5,679 bases of DNA. Source: Candidatus Kuenenia stuttgartensis. GTDB lineage: Bacteria; Planctomycetota; Planctomycetia; Isosphaerales; Isosphaeraceae. Position numbers and translations under genes: made by a program. Location of the stretch: the NCBI GenBank assembly GCA_945874095.1, contig CAMCFM010000324.1, forward strand, positions 1-5,679, read 5' to 3'. Within the stretch, counting starts at the first letter, position 1, and every line of letters begins with the position of its first letter. The notes under the pieces are model-generated. The model was given only the letters and a program-made list of their open reading frames with translations. It did no database searches and was not told where the DNA came from. Of this stretch, positions 1 through 5,679 are shown in pieces.

Positions 1-3000
1 CTCCGATATTCCAGTCCCTCGGGTGAATCCCTCCAGCGTTTGGCCCATTCGACTTTCGCTCCGGCCGGCCCCGCGAGGATCTCTTTCGGATAGGGAATGA
101 GGGGCTGATCGCTCTGAACTGAGAATCCAGAGTTCGCCACGTAATCGGCTTTGGGATCAAATCCCTCTGGCAGATCAATACGGGCAATCACTGGCCGCCC
201 CTTTCCACCGATCTCGACCCGGCTCGTTTCACCCGGCTTGACCTTGATAATAGTGGTGGCGAACCTCCGGCTACGTTTCAGCTTGTCCTCCACAAAGCGG
301 TTGACTCGAACCACTCCGGGAACGACTCGGTCAATCACGAACCGGCCTTCGGAGTCTGTCTTCCTGTCGCCTGAATTCAGAACTTGAATCTCACCGGGGT
401 TCGGCTTGTGATCATCGCTATGCCAGTGGATGTCGGCATTGCTGGCCAAGCGGTTTCCAAGCTGGGCGATGCCCTCAATGCGGCCCCATGGCTTTGAGAC
501 GATCACCGAGTTGGCTTCAAATTCCTTCCTTGGCACTTGTGCATAGAAATCGGGGTGGGCCACAACCAGGGCGAATTGCAGGCCGTCCGGGTCGGTCTCA
601 CGAGTCAGGGAGAACCGTCCTTCAGCATCGGTTTTGACAACGCTTTGGTTTTCGATTGGCCGTATGTTGCCTTCGACGATTTGAACGCCGGGCAGGTTGG
701 CTTGGTTGGCTGAGTCGTAAGCCACGGCCACGGAGGCGGCTTCAAGCGGCTTGCCGTCGGGCCGTCGCACGACACCGGATACGATCACACCCTGGGGCGA
801 GTTATCCTTGATCAGCCGAAAGTCATAGGCCACCTGCCCTTCGTCGCTGCGGAAAACGCGTGATTCCAGCGGATGGTAGCCCTTGATCCTGATTCGCAGG
901 CGATAATCGGGAGATGCTTCGGCGTCGAGGCTTGCCATGATTTGGCCTTCTATGACGGCCACTCGTATGCTGCGGTCTGAATATTCGGAATTCGTTCCAC
1001 CCTTCCAGATGATCTGCCCTGTTGCAGGATCCATTGTGCCGAAGTCGATCTCAGCATTGGCTTTGATCGGATCGCCCGTTCTGGCATCGAGAATCGGCCC
1101 TGACACGTTCAGGGACCGCTTGAGCGTGATTGGTGTCTCGCCCCCTGTGGGATTGAGCCGAAACCTTAATATGGACTCGAAGCCCTCACGAATCACACTG
1201 ATCCGCACATCGCCCACCGGCGATTCATCCCACCGGAACCGGCCCTCGGCATCGGTCTTCAGATAGAACACAGGGCCACCATAACCACGCCAGGAATCGA
1301 CCCTCACTTCACAGCCTGCAATCGGTGCCCCTTTGGTATCCACTACGCGGCCAAGCAGTTTCTGAGGGCGGCCAAGCGTGATTCTTAGCGGCTCGAGGCC
1401 CTGTTTTACTGTTACCATTTTCAGCTCCGGAGCGTGTCCCGGCGCTTTGACCTGTATCACGATTTGACCAGCCCGGGCATGAGGCAGAGCGAAACGACCG
1501 TTGGAGTCGGCCTGTGCTAACCAGGACTCAGGCTGAAACGGTCCGGAGCGATCCAGCACGATCCAGCCAATTTCGGCACCATGGACCGGCTTGCCTGCGG
1601 TATCAGCGACCCAGCCTTCCACTCGAATGCCTTTTTTCATGACCTGCACGTCAGTGAAGTCGCGAAGGGCTTGCATTGGCTGTTCGCTGGCCGCAGGCTC
1701 GCGATCTGGACTGATTCGACCATGCACACGCGGTGTCTGGTCGGTATCTGCCAAAAAATCAGGATGCGATATGTACAGATGGGCCCAATTCATTTTCCGA
1801 AAGCTGCGGCATCGCCATTGGCCCTGATTGTCCGTTGTGGCATCGACATGATAGGCCAGCTCGTGGGGCTCTTTCTTCTCGCCGAGATGCCCCCAGATTT
1901 CCACCTTCGCTCCGGCAATTGGCTGGCCTTGTTCGTCCACCACCTTGCCGCCCAGCGTCTCTTCGCCCGGCAAAAGCTCGATGGTCAAAGCCGCTGGAAT
2001 CGGCTGCTTTTCCTGGCCTTTTTCTGAAAACGCACGACGCTGCTGCACATAACCATCGGCCCACAGGTCCATGGACATCATATCCAGAAACATTCGCCCA
2101 TTCAGGTCGATCCGGGCCTTTCCAGAGGCATCTGTTCGCAAGTGTTCCATCTTGCGATCAATATAAGCCTCAATGCGAGCGTCCTTGAGCGGCTTGCCGG
2201 TGTCCTTGGCCAGAACCGTAATTTCTATCGCCTCAGGTGTTTTCGCATTGAGGCCCAATTTCGCCGATTCTTTCGACTCCTGGGCCATTTCAACTGGCTC
2301 TGCCGATGCACGGGCCAACTCGACCGAGCCGATCATGACTGCCATCGAGATGATCGTGCCGGCGATAGCAAGCCTCAACGGCCAGCGGAGCAGGCAGTCT
2401 GCTGCCCCTCGGGTACGATGGATCCATTCAATGCGTTGCCCCAAGGCTGTCGGGCGGGCCATGGCCATTCCCAAAGAAGGCTCAGGACGGGTGAGAAGCC
2501 CTGCGGCAACTTCGACGAGTGAATCATGGTAGCTGTTGGGGCCACCCAGCATGTGTACGCACAAGTCGTCGCAGGCCTGTTCTCGGACCGCACTGATGAT
2601 ACGGGCCAATGGCCAGACCAGTGGGTGTGGCCAATAAAGGACCATAACGACCCGGTGCAACAGATTCCAGCCGAAATCACCACGCCGGATGTGAGCCAGC
2701 TCATGCAGAAGAACAGCATCGACGAGCCCGGATGTTGTCGTATCCGTCAAAGATCGCGGCAGAATCACCGCCGGGTTGAGCCAGCCGATGACAATGGGCA
2801 CCGAGATTTGATCTGACATCAGCAACCGCACTGGTCGAGTGATTCCGACCTTTGAAGCCGATCGGCTGAGTCCTTCAAGCCAAAGAGATGCATGGACAGG
2901 CTGGCAATCGCGACGCAGACGCTGGATCGCCCTCAATGAGAGTCCCAGCCGCAGTAAAAGCAGAGTGGTGATCGACAGATATAGGCCAAGACCGATGACC

Positions 3001-3455
3001 GTGGCATCATGACGCCAGTGGCGAATTGGAGCAAGCGACTGAACCGGTTCGAGGCCAGTCGTGGATGACTTCGTGATTTCAAAGTCAGGCATGGACGACC
3101 GTGGTTCCGTAATGGCCGCCGCTTGATCTTTTACGTCAATTCGGTCGAAATCTGTTGCCGTTTCGACTCGTGTCTGGGGTGTAGATGGTCCCGCAACACG
3201 ATCTTGAGACGGTAGAACCGGCAGGGTCAGTCGCGGAAAGGTCAGGCAAGCAACCGGAACCAGCAGAAGCCCGACAAGACATGTGTTCCAGCAGACGGAG
3301 CGAAACAGGGCACGCCGGCGGCCTGCCAAGCTGTGGGCAGCGTAAGTCATGACAAGCAAGGCTGTCGCCTTCAGGGCGATTTGAAAAATCACGACCAGCA
3401 TGTCCCGTGATTCCGTGAGAATCTGACTCATGCCTTCGAGCAGAATGGGCTTCAT
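1..3455 (-). CDS. BlaR1-like M56 family membrane metalloprotease with multiple carboxypeptidase-regulatory-like domains (C-terminus cut by window edge)
   Basis: This is a continuous reading frame of 1151 codons with no stop before the left edge, so the C-terminus is missing. Likely membrane segments lie near residues 20-40, 49-71, 151-171 and 360-380. Between the third and fourth is the M56 zinc protease domain, expected in the cytoplasm. It contains the BlaR1-type motif VPIVIGWLNPAVILP (219-233), the zinc motif HELAH (251-255) and a likely third ligand, E292, in REQACDD. After the last membrane segment comes a long extracytoplasmic part built of about six or seven beta-sandwich units of the carboxypeptidase-regulatory type. 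Each has a G-x-V-x-D/R-x-x-G-x-P start and a TDxxGRF-like turn (441, 541, 649, 734, 942, 1033). The ATG overlaps the repressor stop by 4 bases, and an AAGGAG lies 11 bases upstream. In the family, such proteins sense an outside signal and trigger removal of the partner BlaI-type repressor. The signal here is unknown, and no penicillin-binding domain is visible in the part present. Confidence 0.93.
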   Translation of the reverse strand, partial: MKPILLEGMSQILTESRDMLVVIFQIALKATALLVMTYAAHSLAGRRRALFRSVCWNTCLVGLLLVPVACLTFPRLTLPVLPSQDRVAGPSTPQTRVETATDFDRIDVKDQAAAITEPRSSMPDFEITKSSTTGLEPVQSLAPIRHWRHDATVIGLGLYLSITTLLLLRLGLSLRAIQRLRRDCQPVHASLWLEGLSRSASKVGITRPVRLLMSDQISVPIVIGWLNPAVILPRSLTDTTTSGLVDAVLLHELAHIRRGDFGWNLLHRVVMVLYWPHPLVWPLARIISAVREQACDDLCVHMLGGPNSYHDSLVEVAAGLLTRPEPSLGMAMARPTALGQRIEWIHRTRGAADCLLRWPLRLAIAGTIISMAVMIGSVELARASAEPVEMAQESKESAKLGLNAKTPEAIEITVLAKDTGKPLKDARIEAYIDRKMEHLRTDASGKARIDLNGRMFLDMMSMDLWADGYVQQRRAFSEKGQEKQPIPAALTIELLPGEETLGGKVVDEQGQPIAGAKVEIWGHLGEKKEPHELAYHVDATTDNQGQWRCRSFRKMNWAHLYISHPDFLADTDQTPRVHGRISPDREPAASEQPMQALRDFTDVQVMKKGIRVEGWVADTAGKPVHGAEIGWIVLDRSGPFQPESWLAQADSNGRFALPHARAGQIVIQVKAPGHAPELKMVTVKQGLEPLRITLGRPQKLLGRVVDTKGAPIAGCEVRVDSWRGYGGPVFYLKTDAEGRFRWDESPVGDVRISVIREGFESILRFRLNPTGGETPITLKRSLNVSGPILDARTGDPIKANAEIDFGTMDPATGQIIWKGGTNSEYSDRSIRVAVIEGQIMASLDAEASPDYRLRIRIKGYHPLESRVFRSDEGQVAYDFRLIKDNSPQGVIVSGVVRRPDGKPLEAASVAVAYDSANQANLPGVQIVEGNIRPIENQSVVKTDAEGRFSLTRETDPDGLQFALVVAHPDFYAQVPRKEFEANSVIVSKPWGRIEGIAQLGNRLASNADIHWHSDDHKPNPGEIQVLNSGDRKTDSEGRFVIDRVVPGVVRVNRFVEDKLKRSRRFATTIIKVKPGETSRVEIGGKGRPVIARIDLPEGFDPKADYVANSGFSVQSDQPLIPYPKEILAGPAGAKVEWAKRWRDSPEGLEYR

Positions 3456-3874
3456 TGTGACACGGGCTCCTTGTCTTGGGATTCGAATTGAGAAGGTTCT
3501 TGCGAAACGTCTTTGGCAGGTTTGCGGCGAATATCCTCAAGCTGCTCTGGCGTGATCTGTTTGTCTTCGATGAGCCGAAGGACAAGATCCTCGGCTGATC
3601 CGCCGAAGAACTGTGTCAGGACACTATGCAGGGCCTTCTTCTGGGCCTTCTGGCGTCCGATCGCTGGACGATAGACAAACACCTTGCCGCGAACCTCGTG
3701 GGTGAGATAACCCTTGGTTTCGAGCACCCGCAGCAATGTCCTGACAGTGGAATCATGCGGCTGGTCGGAAAGAGCCTCGCGAACTCTTTCGGCCGTCGCC
3801 TTACCCTCTTCCCAAATCACATCCATGATCTGGGCCTCACGTGCGGTGAGTGTCTCTGACTGTCCTCTAGCCAT
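3452..3874 (-). CDS. BlaI/MecI/CopY family transcriptional repressor
   Basis: This 140-residue protein is slightly longer than the usual 120-130 of BlaI/MecI repressors. The N-terminal winged helix-turn-helix spans about residues 8-75: LTAREAQIMDVIWEEGKAT gives the first helices, DSTVRTLLRVLETKGYL (41-57) covers the recognition helix, and VRGKVFVYRP (61-70) is the wing. The C-terminal dimerisation helices (about 78-118) end in EDLVLRLIEDKQITPEQLEDIRR, matching the family pattern. The last 20 or so residues are a polar tail rich in Q, E, S and K that goes beyond the usual family end. I chose the ATG at 3874 because AGGAG sits 9 bases upstream and the protein then starts as the family does. A GTG at 3904 and an ATG at 3898 are in frame but lie at or next to the predicted transcription start. 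It is the first gene of an operon with the M56 protease and probably represses that operon. The protease would inactivate it on induction, as known for BlaI; that is inferred here. Confidence 0.95.
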   Translation of the reverse strand: MARGQSETLTAREAQIMDVIWEEGKATAERVREALSDQPHDSTVRTLLRVLETKGYLTHEVRGKVFVYRPAIGRQKAQKKALHSVLTQFFGGSAEDLVLRLIEDKQITPEQLEDIRRKPAKDVSQEPSQFESQDKEPVSQ

Positions 3875-3883
3875 TTTCGATAT

Positions 3884-3888
3884 CTCCT
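3884..3888 (-). promoter_or_regulatory. Ribosome binding site of the BlaI-type repressor
   Basis: AGGAG on the minus strand lies 9 bases upstream of the ATG at 3874. It favours that start over the in-frame GTG at 3904 and ATG at 3898, neither of which could use it. Confidence 0.75.
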
Positions 3889-3905
3889 GTGAATTCATTA
3901 ACACA

Positions 3906-3917
3906 TAGGCTAGCCTA
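3906..3917. promoter_or_regulatory. Perfect 12-base palindrome, candidate operator for the BlaI-type repressor
   Basis: TAGGCTAGCCTA reads the same on both strands and covers the predicted -10 box of the operon. BlaI/MecI repressors bind as dimers to short palindromes that overlap the promoters of their own operons, so the position fits autoregulation. With its flanks, the site (GACTAGGCTAGCCTATGT) loosely resembles the TACTACATATGTAGTA type of BlaI/MecI operator in having TA-rich half sites, but the centre differs. Only one copy is visible here. Confidence 0.5.
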
Positions 3918-3940
3918 GTCGTTCAGGAAGATCGAGTCAA
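3912..3940 (-). promoter_or_regulatory. Predicted sigma70-type promoter of the repressor-protease operon
   Basis: On the minus strand, TTGACT (3940-3935) matches the -35 consensus at five of six bases. It is followed by a 17-base spacer and TAGGCT (3917-3912), a weaker -10 with three of six matches. Transcription would start near 3905, giving a leader of about 30 bases to the ATG at 3874. The bases just upstream of the -35 (3949-3962) are AT-rich and include a short inverted repeat, GTTAA-AGAA-TTAAC. The poor -10 lies wholly within a palindrome, which suits a repressed promoter. This is pattern matching only. Confidence 0.5.
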
Positions 3941-4829
3941 GTGGTGTCGTTAAAGAATTAACAGATTTATCCAGGAGGCACATTAGGCAATCCGGGTTTC
4001 TCTGGCAACGAACCGAATCCTTAGACAACTTGTGGTGTAGGTGGCTTGGAGAATCAATGGAATCCTAAGTGCCAAGAATTGTGAACATCCTTGACTGTGA
4101 AGCAGGTCCACTCAACCAACTTCGCTCGGATCGGATGAGTTGAGATGCCTTTTTGATGTTTCCTATAGCTGAAGACACTTACTTCTCTTATAAGAATACT
4201 TAGAATATAAAGGCTTTGGTTTTCTAAAAGAGTAAGTGTCTTCAGCTATAGGAAACACCGATTTTGACTTTTCAGGATGTTCTTCCCGAGTGAAAAGTGG
4301 AGAACCGGCGTTTTCAATAAGTTGGGATTTGACAACGCTGATCAAGAAGTGGCCATCCATCAACGCCATTGTATCCACCAAACGAGTATCGCCTGGAATT
4401 GGGCATCGAATCGGTTGTTACATCCTTTTGGTAAAAGTTGTTCGCGACGGATCATCGCATAACCGTGTTTTTGGCATAGGTCTGTTGATTTATGCGACAC
4501 CAATTCGGTTTGCTTGAAAAGGATAGATCCCACCGGGAACCAAGTGAGGAGAATTCATCTGCTGTAAATTGGCTCATTGATTGGGTCACGACAGACACAT
4601 GAAGCGTTCTCAAAACAATGAAGCAGAGGAAAACCATTACGAATAGATCAACAATCAAAAAGGCTCTCAAATCAAATTCCGGATTTTGGATATAAAACTG
4701 TTATTCATGAGTGCTGCTCAAATCGATAGAACAACAACCCTGATCACGTTCCTGCCGTTGAAGCCAAGACTACAGGTCGAACATCGAGGTCTGTAAATCG
4801 CTTTTCATACAAAGTTTTGATCAACAGAC
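3941..4829. other. AT-rich region with no convincing gene
   Basis: About 890 bases separate the operon promoter from the insertion sequence. Base use is more AT-rich than in the operon. The only reading frames are short (under 100 codons), overlap one another on both strands and match no family I recognise. One minus-strand frame (4381-4163) reads from a GTG and ends inside the inverted-repeat element. Another (4670-4452, TTG start) begins with a hydrophobic stretch, AFLIVDLFVMVFLCFIV, but has no good ribosome binding site. An AGGAGG on the plus strand near 3972 is followed by no ATG or GTG at a suitable distance. No tRNA, CRISPR array or clear terminator was seen. The only strong structure is the inverted-repeat element at 4157-4257. 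Confidence 0.6.
4157..4257. repeat. 101-base element with perfect 27-base inverted repeat ends (MITE-like or long hairpin)
   Basis: The left arm, 4157-4183 (starting TGTTTCCTATAGC), is exactly complementary to the right arm, 4231-4257 (ending GCTATAGGAAACA). They are separated by 47 AT-rich bases. With one base skipped, the pairing continues imperfectly inward for roughly ten more bases. The loop contains a smaller palindrome, TCTTATAAGA (4186-4195). No run of T follows either arm on either strand and the loop is long, so an intrinsic terminator is unlikely. The size and perfect ends fit a small non-autonomous mobile element or a REP/hairpin-type repeat. No clean flanking duplication is seen: TTTTGA adjoins the left arm and recurs 4 bases beyond the right arm, which may be chance. 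The ends do not match those of the neighbouring insertion sequence. Confidence 0.8.
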
Positions 4830-4831
4830 TA

Positions 4832-4844
4832 GGTTGTGTTGACA
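4832..4844 (+). repeat. Left terminal inverted repeat of the insertion sequence
   Basis: GGTTGTGTTGACA, preceded by the target TA at 4830-4831. It pairs with the right end at 12 of 13 positions (G/C difference at the seventh base). It contains TTGACA, which points into the element. Confidence 0.9.
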
Positions 4845-4845
4845 A

Positions 4846-5598
4846 TTACCTCAAGTGGAGCATAATCGATCCTAACAATATGTAACCCATGAAGTTAGCT
4901 GCCTTTTTGTCGTAACGCGTAGCGATTTTGCGATAGTGCTTTAGCTTATTGAAAGTGCGCTCGATCATATTTCGCTCTTTGTAAAGATGGCGATCGTAAT
5001 CGATAAAGGTCTTGCGATTTGATCTCGGTGGAATCACAGGTTGGGCTCCCATTTCGATGATTGATTGCCTAAACTCATTACTGTCGTATCCTTTGTCGGC
5101 AAGTACATTTTCGGCCGGAATTCCCTTGATCAAAGACTTGGATCGTTGAGAATCGTGAACTTCGCCGCCAGTCAGTTCAACACGAATAGGATTGCCAAAC
5201 GAATCGACCGCAAGGTGGATTTTGGTGCTGAAACCACCCTTGGAACGCCCTAAGGACTGGTTTTTTTGCCCCCCTTTTGCCCCGGCCGCCGATTGGTGAG
5301 CTCGGATGACGGACGAATCGACCATGACCCATTCGAAATCACTTTCAACCGTCAATAAATCCAAAATCTTGTTCAGGACACCTGATTTGGCCCAACGGTC
5401 ATACCGCTTGAACACACTGTTCCATTTGCCAAATTCCTTGGGAAGATCTCGCCAAGGGCAACCGGCTCTGGCCATGTGAATCAGAGCATCAAAAAACAAA
5501 CGGTTATCCTTGGCGGTAACCCCTTTCGTACCTATGCGCCCAGGCATATGGTCTTTGATGACATTCCATTGCGAATCTAGGATTGCGTACCGGCTCAT
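4846..5598 (-). CDS. IS5 family DDE transposase
   Basis: This is an intact 250-residue transposase that would cut and join the ends of its own insertion sequence. The N-terminal part (about 5-75) is the DUF4096-like domain common in IS5 transposases, with LFFDALIHMARAGCPWRDLP followed by WNSVFKRYDRWAKSGV. The catalytic RNase H-like domain follows: D94 in VMVDSSVIRAHQ, D168 in LADKGYDS and E213 in MIERTFNKLK. The IS4/IS5 signature Y-(2)-R-(3)-E-(6)-K is complete as Y206, R209, E213 and K220. The segment GRSKGGFSTKIHL (117-129) is typical of the IS427 group. The ATG at 5598 has AGGAGG 9 bases upstream. Many relatives are split into two frames joined by frameshifting; this one is a single frame, but it keeps a slippery A7 run at codons 111-113. 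No key residue is missing. Confidence 0.95.
   Translation of the reverse strand: MSRYAILDSQWNVIKDHMPGRIGTKGVTAKDNRLFFDALIHMARAGCPWRDLPKEFGKWNSVFKRYDRWAKSGVLNKILDLLTVESDFEWVMVDSSVIRAHQSAAGAKGGQKNQSLGRSKGGFSTKIHLAVDSFGNPIRVELTGGEVHDSQRSKSLIKGIPAENVLADKGYDSNEFRQSIIEMGAQPVIPPRSNRKTFIDYDRHLYKERNMIERTFNKLKHYRKIATRYDKKAANFMGYILLGSIMLHLR
5260..5266 (-). other. Slippery heptamer A AAA AAC in the transposase gene
   Basis: Codons 111-113 read CAA AAA AAC on the minus strand, so A AAA AAC is in the phase needed for -1 tandem slippage. A run of six G lies just before it. The full transposase is already encoded in the zero frame. A -1 slip would add about 28 codons and end at TGA, giving a short protein without D168 and E213. 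The motif is certain; its use is not. Confidence 0.45.
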
Positions 5599-5607
5599 CC
5601 TGAGGTC

Positions 5608-5613
5608 CCTCCT
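5608..5613 (-). promoter_or_regulatory. Ribosome binding site of the transposase
   Basis: AGGAGG on the minus strand, 9 bases before the ATG at 5598, fixes that start. Confidence 0.7.
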
Positions 5614-5630
5614 TGGTTTCAGATAGCCTT

Positions 5631-5658
5631 AGAATACCAATCCCTCCTATTTTGCCAA
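5631..5658 (-). promoter_or_regulatory. Predicted promoter of the transposase gene
   Basis: On the minus strand, TTGGCA (5658-5653) and TATTCT (5636-5631) are spaced by 16 bases, matching five and four of six consensus positions. They lie between the right terminal repeat and the ribosome binding site. A perfect TTGACA also occurs within the terminal repeat but has no good -10 at the right distance. Confidence 0.4.
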
Positions 5659-5664
5659 GATTAA

Positions 5665-5677
5665 TGTCAACAGAACC
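5665..5677 (-). repeat. Right terminal inverted repeat of the insertion sequence
   Basis: Reads GGTTCTGTTGACA on the minus strand and is followed on the plus strand by TA (5678-5679), the last two bases of the window. It is on the transposase 5' side. Confidence 0.9.
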
Positions 5678-5679
5678 TA

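Larger units (their letters stand above)
4832..5677 (-). mobile_element. Complete IS5-family (IS427-like) insertion sequence, 846 bases
   Basis: The element is bounded by 13-base inverted repeats, GGTTGTGTTGACA at the left and GGTTCTGTTGACA (reverse complement of the right end), matching at 12 of 13 positions. A TA flanks it on each side (4830-4831 and 5678-5679), as expected for the TA target duplication of the IS427 group. It carries one transposase gene on the minus strand that fills nearly the whole element. The stop codon lies one base inside the left repeat. The length, ends, TA target and transposase type all agree. The gene and both ends are intact, so the copy looks recent or still active. 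No passenger gene is present. Confidence 0.9.

Noticed and set aside
1581..2532. Several long open frames on the plus strand (148, 151, 126 and 119 codons) and one on the minus strand (2064-1759)
   Set aside because: All lie inside the protease gene, which is continuous and has clear domain motifs. These frames lack family features and are by-products of its codon use.
3136..3585. A minus-strand frame of 149 codons crossing the repressor-protease junction
   Set aside because: It is out of frame with both genes and its sequence shows no family pattern, while the two true frames do.
4070..4093. Similarity of TGCCAAGAATTGTGAACA to the inner right end of the insertion sequence (TGCCAAGATTAATGTCAACA)
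   Set aside because: It needs gaps, lacks the terminal GAACC-TA and has no partner end, so it is most likely chance rather than an old insertion sequence end.
4111..4147. Possible hairpin formed by CTCAAC and GTTGAG followed by CTTTTTG
   Set aside because: The stem is only six pairs with a loop of over 20 bases. It is too weak to call a terminator, and no gene ends there.
4157..4257. The inverted repeat as an intrinsic transcription terminator
   Set aside because: The loop is 47 bases and no T run follows the stem on either strand.
4452..4670. Minus-strand 72-codon frame with a hydrophobic start (possible small membrane protein)
   Set aside because: It has a TTG start with no good ribosome binding site, and its downstream sequence is unlike a conserved protein. 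It overlaps other random frames.
5065..5253. Plus-strand 62-codon frame within the insertion sequence
   Set aside because: It is antisense to the transposase gene and has no sign of being a real protein.

Overview
The window looks like part of a Planctomycetota chromosome. This is inferred from the type of operon and not from any marker gene. A BlaI/MecI-type repressor followed by a very large M56 (BlaR1-like) membrane metalloprotease, whose outer part is a string of carboxypeptidase-regulatory-like beta-sandwich domains, is typical of that phylum. The genus cannot be named from the sequence.

Layout, left to right. Positions 1-3874 (minus strand) hold a two-gene operon. The repressor (3874-3452) comes first and overlaps the protease gene by 4 bases (ATGA). 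The protease gene starts at 3455 and runs off the left edge after 1151 codons without a stop. A sigma70-like promoter (TTGACT, 17 bases, TAGGCT) lies just upstream, and its -10 box sits inside a perfect 12-base palindrome that is a good candidate for the repressor's own operator. Positions 3941-4829 are AT-rich and have no convincing gene. Their main feature is a 101-base element with perfect 27-base inverted ends (4157-4257). Positions 4832-5677 are a complete IS5-family insertion sequence of 846 bases. It has 13-base terminal inverted repeats (12 of 13 matching), a flanking TA on each side and a single intact DDE transposase gene on the minus strand. The window ends on the right-hand TA.

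How the genes work together. By analogy with BlaI-BlaR1, the repressor would hold the operon off. A signal sensed by the extracytoplasmic part of the protease would switch on its cytoplasmic zinc protease domain, the repressor would be inactivated, and the operon plus any distant targets would be expressed. No penicillin-binding sensor domain is seen in the 1151 residues present. The signal is therefore probably not a beta-lactam, or it is read indirectly. The insertion sequence is unrelated to this circuit, lies about 890 bases upstream of the operon promoter and points toward it.
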